In this document: positions 1 through 7,118 of the stretch, in pieces
Layout of the letters: every line of letters begins with the position of its first letter
Position numbering within the stretch: position 1 is the first letter of the stretch
Program-made: the position numbers and the translations under genes
Assembly (NCBI GenBank): GCA_026397495.1
Contig: JAPLUS010000198.1
Location: 1 to 10,362, forward strand
Direction of reading: 5' to 3'
Source: Candidatus Zixiibacteriota bacterium
GTDB lineage: Bacteria > Zixibacteria > MSB-5A5 > GN15 > PGXB01
DNA length: 10,362 nt
The notes under the pieces: model-generated
The model's database searches: none
Told to the model about the DNA's origin: nothing
Seen by the model: only the letters and a program-made list of their open reading frames with translations

Positions 1-983
1 AGAAAATAGTTCGGACTGAAGGCGGCGGAGTCTAGGCTAATACTCAAAAGCCCCAAACCAAACTCGGAGCCGACAAACAAAGTATCCCCGGAAGTCAACA
101 CCGCCAATACTTTATTATCAGGCAGGCCGGAATTGCGAAAGAGTTTATTATTGATGGTGCGATTTCCTTTGTCGATTGCCCAAACACCATTGTCCGTGGC
201 CACAAAGATATTGGCCGGATCAACTGAGATATCATTAATATTATCTGTCTTAAGGGTAAAACCGGCCTCCGTTTCGATATAATCAAAAATATTTCGGCGC
301 CAATCAAAAAGGGTGATCCCCGTCCGAAGAGAATTATCCGCTTGCCCCCCCATCCAGAGAATGCCATTATCAAGACAAATAGTGGAAATATCTTCCTGCA
401 GAAGGCCATATTGTAACGGCTCCATTCGCAAGTTGGTATTATCGGCATGGAGAGCGCCCAGTCCCCAGGTACCAATCCAGAGATTGCTCCAACCATCATC
501 GACAATATCAGTCAGCGGGAATCTGCGACCATTATTGTCAACCAGTGTCCCGTCGGGCATATAATTAAAACCGATGGGAGGGAAATAGACAGGGGCGGGC
601 TGTAGATGGCGGCCATTGGTTGGTTCATCAGGCATGGTGCCGACAGAATTCCAATCCCTGAAGAGATCAGTATATTCAAAAACCCCTTGATCAGTTTTCG
701 CCCAAATATGCTCATCGTCGGTCGATACTTTCAGTTCCTCTATTTGCTTCCCTAAAAGCCCCCTAAGGCCGGTCATCGGCTCACCCCAGCGCCGATTGGA
801 AATATCATATCTTATGACACCACGGGTGGTTCCAAAATAGACATACTCATAGCCGACCGCAACCGACGAAATATATGAAAAATCGGAGTAATTAAGGGTT
901 TGTCCCGGCAATATCTCAAGGGCACAGGATGAAAAAGGCAATAGGACAGCCAGAAGAGATATGATTATCAGCGGTTTATTCAT
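1..983 (-). CDS. Exported beta-propeller (two-component-regulator-propeller-like) protein, C-terminus outside window
   Basis: 327 residues are visible and the frame stays open to the left edge, so the C-terminus is missing. Residues 1-20 form a signal peptide (MNKP, then a hydrophobic run) ending PFSSC. Cys20 could be lipidated, but Phe at -3 makes the lipobox imperfect, so ordinary signal-peptidase cleavage is also possible. The rest consists of repeated blade-like units, each a strand with aromatic or Gly residues followed by a G-x-x-x-G-V/L turn: YFGTTRGVIRYD (49-60), IWAKTDQGVFEY (93-104), LWIGTWGLGAL (168-178), LWMGGQADNSL (209-219), IFVATDNGVWAI (259-270) and LFVGSEFGLGLL (302-313). This matches the Reg_prop family of sensor propellers. 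No kinase or regulator domain is visible. The start is fixed by a 4-base overlap with the stop of the upstream M20 gene, which implies translational coupling. The ligand is unknown. Confidence 0.75.
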   Translation of the reverse strand, partial: MNKPLIIISLLAVLLPFSSCALEILPGQTLNYSDFSYISSVAVGYEYVYFGTTRGVIRYDISNRRWGEPMTGLRGLLGKQIEELKVSTDDEHIWAKTDQGVFEYTDLFRDWNSVGTMPDEPTNGRHLQPAPVYFPPIGFNYMPDGTLVDNNGRRFPLTDIVDDGWSNLWIGTWGLGALHADNTNLRMEPLQYGLLQEDISTICLDNGILWMGGQADNSLRTGITLFDWRRNIFDYIETEAGFTLKTDNINDISVDPANIFVATDNGVWAIDKGNRTINNKLFRNSGLPDNKVLAVLTSGDTLFVGSEFGLGLLSISLDSAAFSPNYF

Positions 984-2176
984 TCTTCTTGCTTTTCAAG
1001 AAATCTGACGACAGACATAGTTAAAAGGGCGGTACCATAGAAAAGACTTCTTTCATCGGCGATAAAATCCGACGCATGCCACGGTTTATTAGCTCCGATC
1101 TTGTCATTTTTTACTCCCAACCGAAACATCGCCCCGGGCACTTTTTGTACATAGAAAGCGAAGTCTTCCCCTCCCATTCCCTGCGGCGATTCCACAATTT
1201 GATTTTTCCCAAAAAGCTCTTGATAGGCCTCAGCCAATATCTTATTGGCGTTTTCATTATTGCAGAGGGGCGGATAATTGGCAATGAAATCAAGTTTATA
1301 ATCTGCCCCGCGGGCCCGACAGACACCATCAATTGTCCGCTTTATTAGATTGGGTATCCTTTTAAGACTATCCCTTGATAAGGTACGGGCAGTGCCGTGA
1401 AGCGTCACCTTGTCGGCAATGACATTGCGGGCGGTACCGCCGGAAATTGACCCGAAAGTAATGACTACCGGTTTTAGAGGATTAATTTCGCGAGAGACAA
1501 TTTTCTGCATAGAGTCAATGAGTTCTGCCGCGGTAACGATAGCATCGACCCCCAAATGGGGTCGGGCAGCATGGCCGCCGCGCCCAAAAATGGTAATGTC
1601 GAAATCCGTTACGGAAGCCATTATGGCCCCATCTCTTAGACCGATTTTCCCGGTTGTCACGGTTGGGTCAACATGCACCCCAAAAATCATTTGGGGCGAG
1701 GGATTCTTAAGAATCCCCTCCCTAATCATTTCAGCGGCGCCACCCGGTGGCATTTCTTCCGATGGTTGAAATAGGATTTTGATGGTTCCGGGAAGTTTCT
1801 TTTTCAGCCATTGGAGGATAATTGCCGTACCCAGCACAACCGCCATATGGATATCATGACCGCAAGCATGCATAACACCATCTTCCTTCGACCGGAAGGG
1901 AAGGCGGTTTATTTCCGTAATTGGCAAAGCATCAATATCGCTGCGGACAGCCGCCACACTTTTTCCATGCCCTCTGATTATTCCAACGGCGCCTGTTTTC
2001 ATTTTAAGGGGATAAAGCCCAATGCCATAGTGGGTCAATTGCTTTTTTAGAAAAGCGGTCGTTTTGAATTCCTGATTGGACAGTTCCGGATATTGATGCA
2101 AATGACGGCGCCATTTTACCTGCGATAGATAAAGCTTTTCCGTTAACTTAAGTATCTCATTTTTTTCTATGGGCAT
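980..2176 (-). CDS. M20 family metal-dependent amidohydrolase (N-acyl-amino-acid/hippurate hydrolase type)
   Basis: This is a 398-residue protein, the usual length of the M20D amidohydrolases that remove acyl groups from N-acyl amino acids or related amides. Visible motifs in order are RSDIDALP (78-85), HACGHDIH (103-110, with metal-ligand candidates Cys105 and His107), PSEE (138-141, catalytic or ligand Glu140/141), GVHVDP (166-171, His168), the lid/dimerisation segment GRGGHAARPH (198-207), GGEDFAFY (335-342) and the late His367. All expected metal-site residues are present, so the enzyme should be active with two divalent ions. No signal peptide is seen, so it is probably cytoplasmic. The ATG is preceded by GGGAG at 5-base spacing. 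It is the first gene of a two-gene unit with the propeller protein. Substrate cannot be told from sequence. Family members include hippurate hydrolases, IAA-amino acid hydrolases and N-acetyl-diaminopimelate deacetylases. Confidence 0.93.
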   Translation of the reverse strand: MPIEKNEILKLTEKLYLSQVKWRRHLHQYPELSNQEFKTTAFLKKQLTHYGIGLYPLKMKTGAVGIIRGHGKSVAAVRSDIDALPITEINRLPFRSKEDGVMHACGHDIHMAVVLGTAIILQWLKKKLPGTIKILFQPSEEMPPGGAAEMIREGILKNPSPQMIFGVHVDPTVTTGKIGLRDGAIMASVTDFDITIFGRGGHAARPHLGVDAIVTAAELIDSMQKIVSREINPLKPVVITFGSISGGTARNVIADKVTLHGTARTLSRDSLKRIPNLIKRTIDGVCRARGADYKLDFIANYPPLCNNENANKILAEAYQELFGKNQIVESPQGMGGEDFAFYVQKVPGAMFRLGVKNDKIGANKPWHASDFIADERSLFYGTALLTMSVVRFLEKQEE

Positions 2177-2181
2177 TTTCT

Positions 2182-2186
2182 CTCCC
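2182..2186 (-). promoter_or_regulatory. Shine-Dalgarno site of the M20 gene
   Basis: On the minus strand GGGAG lies five bases before the ATG ending at 2176. It is the clearest ribosome binding site of any main gene in the window and supports the chosen start. Confidence 0.6.
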
Positions 2187-2302
2187 GATAAAGAGCGCCA
2201 AATTCCAAGCTCATTCTTTTTAATTCGAGAACGGAACCTCCGGGTTATTCCCGGCCATCAGACCGCTATCAATTGAAAATAAGTCCTTTGTGACGGGGAG
2301 GA

Positions 2303-2311
2303 ATTATAACA
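2303..2311 (-). promoter_or_regulatory. Extended -10 promoter for the M20-propeller unit
   Basis: Read on the minus strand, this site is TGTTATAAT: a perfect TATAAT hexamer preceded by the TGn extension. No convincing -35 hexamer sits 16-18 bases upstream, as is usual for extended -10 promoters. It would start transcription near 2296, giving a leader of roughly 120 bases before the M20 ATG. That leader contains a weak 5-bp hairpin (CCGGG, loop TTATT, CCCGG) at 2240-2254. The promoter assignment assumes a sigma-70-like consensus, which is unverified for this organism. Confidence 0.45.
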
Positions 2312-2356
2312 ATGACAACCAGCTTGATTCATCCGTTATTATTAACCACACAATAA
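2312..2356 (+). CDS. Possible 14-residue leader peptide upstream of the OmpA-like gene
   Basis: A strong purine stretch, GGGGAGG (2295-2301), stands 10 bases before an ATG that opens the 14-codon frame MTTSLIHPLLLTTQ and ends in TAA. It lies 75 bases upstream of the OmpA-like start, on the same strand. The Shine-Dalgarno match is better than that of nearly every large gene here, which is why it is recorded. The spacing is slightly long and the site overlaps the minus-strand promoter, so chance is a serious alternative. No attenuator-like hairpin was found after it. Confidence 0.15.
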   Translation: MTTSLIHPLLLTTQ

Positions 2357-2431
2357 AATACGTCCTGGCCTCATTGTCAAATCGAATATAAATTCTCCCT
2401 TCGGCCCATCTTTTTTATTGCATTATATTGT

Positions 2432-3850
2432 ATGTCTCATAAAATTACAGTCATGCGGATTACGATTGCCCTTATTATTTTGATACTGGCCTTTTCAGCA
2501 GTCAAGGCCGGAGACTCCCAGACCTATTCAATTGGCGTCGGATACGGATATAGCACCCTTTTGGGCGGCACACCTCCCTGGTTCACTCTTACCCGCACCT
2601 ATCATATTAGATTCGAGAGTTACTTCAGGGAAAAATGGCGGCTTGAACTCGGTTTTTCTTCATACCGCATTTATGATGACTCAACAGCCCATTCGCAGTT
2701 CAAATTTGGTTCCGAGAAAATTCATCGAACCCGGGTATGGAAGGGCACTGATTTAACGACCCTGATCAGATATCGCCGGTCACTCATCGGCCAAAAACTC
2801 TTTTTGGTGGGGGGAGTCGGGGGCGGAATCGCCATCTGGAAGATGGCCGATGCCAAAAAAGATACTACCCTAAAAGTTGTCGGCCAGAGAGGGGAAACGG
2901 TAGATTTCTCGGCGACTGAAGTAATGCTGTCCTCGGCCTTGGGGCTGGAAGGCCACCTCTCCGGAAGATGGAAGCTGGCCGTGGAGATAAGGGCCAATTA
3001 TCTTACCGGCGCCGGTGCCGAATTCGCAAAGTCTTTTGATAACAGTCGGGGGCGATGGAGCCTAATGCCGGTGGTATTCTTTAGCTACCGCTTTGGAAAA
3101 GATTATTGGAAATTAGAACCGTGGACCAGCTCTCCCCTGTCCTGGGAGTCACTTGACACTCTCCAAAGGGTCGCTGCCTCCAACAAAATTGAGACGACCA
3201 AAGGGCAGTCTCGGGAACGTGGTCTTCCTGCTATCGCCTCCGATAGTGAAAAGGAAGAGGGATGCTCCGGTTTTAAGACGACCGCCCGGGGTTTGGTAGA
3301 TTTAAACGGATGCCCCATTGATACCGACTGCGACGGTATTCCTGATTATGCTGACAATTGTCCCAATAATCCGATGGGAGCTATGGTGGATAAAAATGGC
3401 TGCCCCATTGATAGTGATAAGGATGGTATTCCTGATGGTCTTGACGACTGTCCCGGCAGTGATTCCGGTATGGCCGTTGATAAATACGGTTGTATTGATC
3501 TATCTATTTTGGAAAAACCAATAGCCCTAAATGTCCGATATCAGAAGGGATCATTTGAGATTGATCCGGTATCGCAGAAAAAACTTGATGATATGAGCCG
3601 GATACTTCGAAGAGCAGAGGGTGTTCGAGTAGAAATCGACGGTTATGCTTTCGATGCCGCTACGATTGAGGAAGATTTAACCTTATCGCAGAAACGTGCT
3701 AATCGGGTAAGAGACTATTTATTAAAGCTGGGGATTGATACTAATCGGATGAAACCGGTTGGAAAGGGACGGCTATATCTTGGAGCCGGAGAGGGGAATG
3801 TGCAGGAATTGAAAACTGCACCTCGTATTGAGCTAATATTTTTCAAGTAA
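2432..3850 (+). CDS. OmpA-family outer-membrane protein with thrombospondin type 3 repeats
   Basis: This 472-residue protein has a signal peptide (about 1-26, hydrophobic IALIILILAFSA, likely cut after AVKA). An N-terminal region (about 28-222) is rich in alternating aromatic and Gly residues, consistent with a beta-barrel. A Ser/Lys/Glu-rich linker (about 230-277) follows, then two TSP3 calcium-binding repeats (DTDCDGIPD at 297 and DSDKDGIPD at 327) with paired cysteines, and an OmpA C-terminal domain (about 360-472). Such proteins tie the outer membrane to peptidoglycan. The peptidoglycan-binding domain is unusual: the canonical GHTD is replaced by GYAFD (404-408) and the final NRRVE by APRIE, although the Arg of SQKRANRV (419-426) is kept. 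No Shine-Dalgarno sequence precedes the ATG. Met8 at 2453 is an alternative start that still gives a good signal peptide. The gene stands alone, divergent from the M20 gene. Confidence 0.88.
   Translation: MSHKITVMRITIALIILILAFSAVKAGDSQTYSIGVGYGYSTLLGGTPPWFTLTRTYHIRFESYFREKWRLELGFSSYRIYDDSTAHSQFKFGSEKIHRTRVWKGTDLTTLIRYRRSLIGQKLFLVGGVGGGIAIWKMADAKKDTTLKVVGQRGETVDFSATEVMLSSALGLEGHLSGRWKLAVEIRANYLTGAGAEFAKSFDNSRGRWSLMPVVFFSYRFGKDYWKLEPWTSSPLSWESLDTLQRVAASNKIETTKGQSRERGLPAIASDSEKEEGCSGFKTTARGLVDLNGCPIDTDCDGIPDYADNCPNNPMGAMVDKNGCPIDSDKDGIPDGLDDCPGSDSGMAVDKYGCIDLSILEKPIALNVRYQKGSFEIDPVSQKKLDDMSRILRRAEGVRVEIDGYAFDAATIEEDLTLSQKRANRVRDYLLKLGIDTNRMKPVGKGRLYLGAGEGNVQELKTAPRIELIFFK
3308..3487 (+). repeat. 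Two tandem 90-base TSP3 repeat units inside the OmpA-like gene
   Basis: Units at 3308-3397 and 3398-3487 each encode 30 residues beginning GCPID and containing D-x-D-x-D-G-I-P-D, then D-x-C-P and VDK. The Asp-rich loops are the calcium-binding pattern of thrombospondin type 3 repeats. DNA identity is high around the shared GCCCCATTGATA and GGTATTCCTGAT segments. A degenerate half unit (GCSG to LVDLN) precedes them. The units probably form a stiff calcium-stabilised spacer between barrel and peptidoglycan-binding domain. Confidence 0.85.
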
Positions 3851-4065
3851 AGAACGATAAGGATTAATTGAAGTTGAGTGTTTCGGAAAGCTTTTTGCTT
3901 GACTATTCGGTAGATTAAGAGAAATAGGATACTTATGGTATTATTTCAAATATATTCCAACAGGGTTCCGGCTAATTGTCACTTCCCGGAAAAATCGCAA
4001 TATGACCTTTGAATTCATTATTGTATAGAAGCTTACGGGGAATATTTATCTTTTTATGTTGCTTT

Positions 4066-4095
4066 TTGATAAGATTATTGATAGATTACTATTCT
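4066..4095 (+). promoter_or_regulatory. Weak candidate promoter for the glycosyltransferase gene
   Basis: TTGATA (4066-4071) matches the -35 consensus at five of six positions and is followed after 18 bases by TATTCT (4090-4095), four of six. Initiation would fall only a few bases before the ATG at 4109, so the transcript would be nearly leaderless, consistent with the lack of any Shine-Dalgarno sequence. The region is AT-rich, so chance matches are easy. The rest of the 258-base gap from 3851 to 4108 shows no gene, RNA or clear terminator to me. Confidence 0.2.
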
Positions 4096-4108
4096 AAATA
4101 TTAATACC

Positions 4109-5329
4109 ATGCGAATATTATTCATAACACAGCATTTTCCGCCTGAAAGAGGGGCCGTAAGAAGGCTCTATGAATTTGCAGCTTTTTTCAAAAAAGCCGG
4201 TCATAATGTTACCGTTCTGACAGCCCTGCCGAATTATCCGGATGGAATTATTCCTCCTAAGTATCGCGGGAAATTTCTCTTTCGGGAAGAGATGGATGGA
4301 ATTGAGGTTTACCGTTCATATGTATTACCGGCCTCAAACGCTCAACCACGCAAAAGGATGCTTGGTTTTATAACTTTTCTTTTTTCATCGTTGATTAATG
4401 GCTTTCGAATAAAGGGAAAATTCGATCTTATTTTGGCATCTTCACCGCCGGTTACTTCACCATTGATAGGTTATATCTTTAGCCGTCTGCGCCGAACCAA
4501 ATTAATTTTAGAAATACGAGACCTACAGCCCGAATCCGGTGAGCAATTTGGAAACCTGAAGAAATCGCTCTTTACTGAATTAATCCGGCGCGTTATGAGA
4601 TTTCTTTACCGAAGAGCCGATCATATTGTCTGTGTAACGGAAGGAATTGCCGAATGGATGCGGAGCATCGATTTACCGGAGGATCGTCTAACGACAATTA
4701 AATCCGGGGTTGGAAACAATTTCATCGACAGCCATTCCAATGGCATACGGAAAAAATTTGGATGGGAGGATAAATTTCTTATCCTCTATGCCGGCACCCT
4801 TGGTTGGGCACATTCGCTGGAGACGGTAGTCGAGGCAGCTTCTCATTTGACTGACCAAAAAGATATCCGCTTTGTTTTTATCGGCGAGGGTCATAAAAGA
4901 GTAACCCTGGAGAAAATGGTTCGGGAATATGGCCTGCATAATGTTAGCTTTATCGGTTCACAGCCGTTGGAATCTATCCCCTATTTCCTAAGAGCTAGCG
5001 ATGTTTTAATTGAGAGTCTTAAGGATGTGCCTATTACCAAAGGAACCTTTCCCTGTAAGTTATTTGAGTATATGGCATCCGGCCGCCCCATTATCTTTGG
5101 TTCTCGGAGCGGCGAGGCAACAGCGGAATTGGAAAAGGCCGGAGGAGCTTTGACCTTCGCATCAAAAGACGCACAAGAGCTGGCTAAAATTGTCCGTTCT
5201 CTTTATTCTAAAAAGATTGATGGCGAAAATCTCGGCAAAAAATACCACCAGTATATCCGCCTTCACCATACCAGGGAAAAGTGGGCCGGTCGGTATCTTG
5301 ATCTCCTAGAAAAAATTAACACCCCTTGA
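4109..5329 (+). CDS. GT4 family glycosyltransferase (WbuB/WcaI-like)
   Basis: This 406-residue protein has the two-Rossmann-fold (GT-B) layout of family 4 glycosyltransferases, which transfer a sugar from a nucleotide donor to a growing polysaccharide on the inner face of the cytoplasmic membrane. The N-terminal half shows MRILFITQHFPPERG (1-15), LPNYPDG (40-46), ASSPPVTSPLIG (110-121) and RDLQPES (137-143). The C-terminal donor-binding half shows LYAGTLGWAHSLE (226-238), FVFIGEGH (255-262) and CKLFEYMASGRPII (316-329), with the conserved E-x7-E type pattern from Glu320. LPNYP and SSPP are typical of the WbuB/WcaI-like subgroup. Gln140 replaces the Trp common in the RDLWPES motif. No signal peptide is seen. 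No other polysaccharide gene adjoins it, only a broken reading frame converging from the other side, so acceptor and product are unknown. Confidence 0.88.
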   Translation: MRILFITQHFPPERGAVRRLYEFAAFFKKAGHNVTVLTALPNYPDGIIPPKYRGKFLFREEMDGIEVYRSYVLPASNAQPRKRMLGFITFLFSSLINGFRIKGKFDLILASSPPVTSPLIGYIFSRLRRTKLILEIRDLQPESGEQFGNLKKSLFTELIRRVMRFLYRRADHIVCVTEGIAEWMRSIDLPEDRLTTIKSGVGNNFIDSHSNGIRKKFGWEDKFLILYAGTLGWAHSLETVVEAASHLTDQKDIRFVFIGEGHKRVTLEKMVREYGLHNVSFIGSQPLESIPYFLRASDVLIESLKDVPITKGTFPCKLFEYMASGRPIIFGSRSGEATAELEKAGGALTFASKDAQELAKIVRSLYSKKIDGENLGKKYHQYIRLHHTREKWAGRYLDLLEKINTP

Positions 5330-5357
5330 TTATCCTATCCTTCTTTTTGAATTCAAG

Positions 5358-5850
5358 TTACTTCACCTTGTCGTGAAACGATAATAATTCCCCCTTAAAT
5401 ATTTCTCTTACTCTTTCAATTTCATCTTCCCTTTGCACAATGACTATCATACAATCATCCGGTATCCGGTTTAGGTCAAGGTCTCCAATGTAACGGTGTT
5501 CTTTTTCCGGCAACCAATATCCTTTGGTTCCAACACTCTGAAAATATGGTTTTTCATCATCAGTAGAGGAGAAAAATCTTTTGATACAGATTATTTTGAG
5601 AGGCCGCAAAAAGGGTAATTTCCCAGCTATTCATAGCAACCGATGTCGGAAGAAGGCAACGGTTTCCATCCGCTTGGGTATTGACAATCCAGAGGTCAGT
5701 TCCAGTCGGCCGGGAATTTAATATAAGCAGTTTTGTTTGGGTGACGGCTCTCATGGCATAGATCATTAAAATGGAATAATCGAAAGCGAAGATAATAATG
5801 ATTTGAAAATAAGGCCAGCCCCAAGAGACCGGACGGTTAGTATAATTTGA
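5358..5850 (-). pseudogene. Frameshifted, start-less remnant, possibly the C-terminal tail of a membrane glycosyltransferase-like protein
   Basis: Two overlapping minus-strand frames look like one protein. The first is open from 5850 to a TGA at 5560-5562 and reads WPYFQIIIIFAFDYSILMIY, a membrane helix, then RPTGTDLWIVNTQADG and NSWEITLFAASQNN. The second ends in TAA at 5358 and reads STDDEKPYFQSVGTKGYW, then EHRYIGDLDLNRIPDD and IVIVQREDEIERV. Removing one T from the run of five (5572-5576) joins them as QKIFSSTDDEK with no stop, so a one-base insertion or a sequencing error would explain the break. The helix segment has no ATG, GTG or TTG before it. The first ATG, at 5766, has no ribosome binding site and falls at the end of the helix, so the 5' end appears lost. 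One membrane helix plus a soluble tail suggests a GT-C-like enzyme terminus, but I do not recognise a family. Two separate small genes are less likely. Confidence 0.45.
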
Positions 5851-7117
5851 CTAATCTGGTATTGCGGTAATAGTGAGTCAATATCTCGTCAAACTTTTTC
5901 CCATTTTTGGCCATACCTATCGCCCCGCACTGGCACATCCCGATACCATGCCCATAGCCGCCCCCCTCAAACTCAACTCGTGTCAGCCGGCCTGTTTGAT
6001 CATGCTGGGTAATGACATCGAACTTGGCCGATTGAAGAATCAGCTCAGGATTGGAAGACCGCTTAAAAATCCAACGGATCTTATCTCTGCCGAAAGTATA
6101 ACTTCTCCCCTCGGTCTTCACCATCAATTCCGCCACGCGTTCGCCGGCCGTCCGGGCCGTAATCTCAATATCAACTAAATCATCAAGACGAATTTCTCTT
6201 CCCCGTTCAGCCGACAGATACTCCTCAACTCTCAATTTTAACTGCTCGGCCGTGTAGGCTTCCCGCCAACGATAATACTTGGACCAACTGCAGGCGCCAT
6301 CATCAGATGTGGCGCGCAGGTAAGGCGCCGACGGCTTATCCCAGATTTCCTCAATATCATCGGTCGACCCGCCGCAGGTTGAATGATAATAGGCATTAAT
6401 CAATTTATCTTCAAACTTAATAACATACCCGCGCGTCTGCTCAATGGCATCCGAAACGAGGGGATTTTCCACATCGGCGCCTGAATAGAGCTGATCGGTA
6501 ACATCGGCGTGCATATCATATAGTTCATCGGGATACTGGGATAAATGCCCCAGCGAATAGGTTCTGGCGGCCACGGCTTGTGCCTTGATAGCCTCAAAAT
6601 CGACTTCCTCGACTTTTCCCATCTCGGGAGGAACAACACCCTTCAGGTAGTCATCTATATGGGCAATATTAATCAGACTCAAATTACGGCCATGCGTGAT
6701 AATGCGAAACATTCCTCGATAACGTTGATTGCGGTAAGATAGAAATCCTTTGTCGCTGCGGGGAGTCACAATTATCTCTTCGAACCTATCATCAATCTTC
6801 TCCCCTGCCATTGTTACCGATAGAAAACCATCCTCTTGTAGAATTGTTACCGGTTGAGAAGAATAGTACACAGAGCTTTCATTACCTCGCAGACATTCAA
6901 TGGTAAAGGAACCATTGCTTGAGATAGTCAGTTCCGGACTATCATTGGTTAGCAGGACTCTGACAAAGGGAAGCCTGATATAATTCGCTTCCGATCCTTC
7001 GTGCAATTGGGGAACAACTCCGCATCCCCAAACGATGAGAATTACCGACAGAGAAACAACCAATCTTAAGGCTGGTTTAATGACCCGTCTAAAATTTATT
7101 CTCTTTATTTTTTCCAT
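5837..7117 (-). CDS. SpoIID/LytB-domain lipoprotein, probable peptidoglycan lytic transglycosylase
   Basis: This 426-residue protein has a basic N-terminus, a hydrophobic helix (about 17-30) and Cys32 in the context VWGC, a likely lipoprotein site although Trp at -2 is unusual. Residues about 45-145 form a beta-rich N-terminal region. The SpoIID domain follows: DDYLKGVVPPEMG (155-167, with Glu165 at the position of the catalytic Glu of SpoIID), EAIKAQAVAARTYSL (175-189), YYHSTCGGSTDDIEEIW (243-259) and GGGYGHGIGMCQCGA (385-399). SpoIID of spore formers is a lytic transglycosylase that cuts glycan strands. Non-sporulating Gram-negatives carry domain homologues of less certain role. Cys248, Cys276, Cys395 and Cys397 may form disulfides or, with nearby His, a metal site as described for clostridial SpoIID. 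It is the last gene of the operon, and its ATG lies one base after the anmK stop (TGAAATG). Location is inferred to be periplasmic and membrane-anchored. Confidence 0.88.
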   Translation of the reverse strand: MEKIKRINFRRVIKPALRLVVSLSVILIVWGCGVVPQLHEGSEANYIRLPFVRVLLTNDSPELTISSNGSFTIECLRGNESSVYYSSQPVTILQEDGFLSVTMAGEKIDDRFEEIIVTPRSDKGFLSYRNQRYRGMFRIITHGRNLSLINIAHIDDYLKGVVPPEMGKVEEVDFEAIKAQAVAARTYSLGHLSQYPDELYDMHADVTDQLYSGADVENPLVSDAIEQTRGYVIKFEDKLINAYYHSTCGGSTDDIEEIWDKPSAPYLRATSDDGACSWSKYYRWREAYTAEQLKLRVEEYLSAERGREIRLDDLVDIEITARTAGERVAELMVKTEGRSYTFGRDKIRWIFKRSSNPELILQSAKFDVITQHDQTGRLTRVEFEGGGYGHGIGMCQCGAIGMAKNGKKFDEILTHYYRNTRLVKLY

Positions 7118-7118
7118 T

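Noticed and set aside
95..505. 136-codon minus-strand frame within the propeller gene
   Set aside because: Same strand but a different frame from the propeller protein, which reads through with repeated blade motifs and a signal peptide. The alternative product has no sensible composition.
1410..1769. 119-codon plus-strand frame opposite the M20 gene
   Set aside because: It lies entirely antisense to a gene with complete family motifs and its product resembles no family. It is a shadow frame, as are the other frames opposite M20, nagZ, anmK, SpoIID and GGDEF.
3885..3904. AAAGCTTT palindrome after the OmpA-like gene as a terminator
   Set aside because: It is self-complementary without a usable loop and has no GC-rich stem followed by a T run.
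3905..3912. CGGTAG-like sequence as an ops/JUMPstart element upstream of the glycosyltransferase
   Set aside because: Only a partial match to GGCGGTAG, and no polysaccharide operon follows.
3899..3933. TTGACT and GATACT as a promoter in the gap before GT4
   Set aside because: Spacing is 23 bases, too long for a sigma-70-type promoter, and no better -10 falls at 16-18 bases.
5327..5360. Bidirectional terminator between the converging GT4 gene and the broken frame
   Set aside because: No inverted repeat of useful length is present in the short interval.
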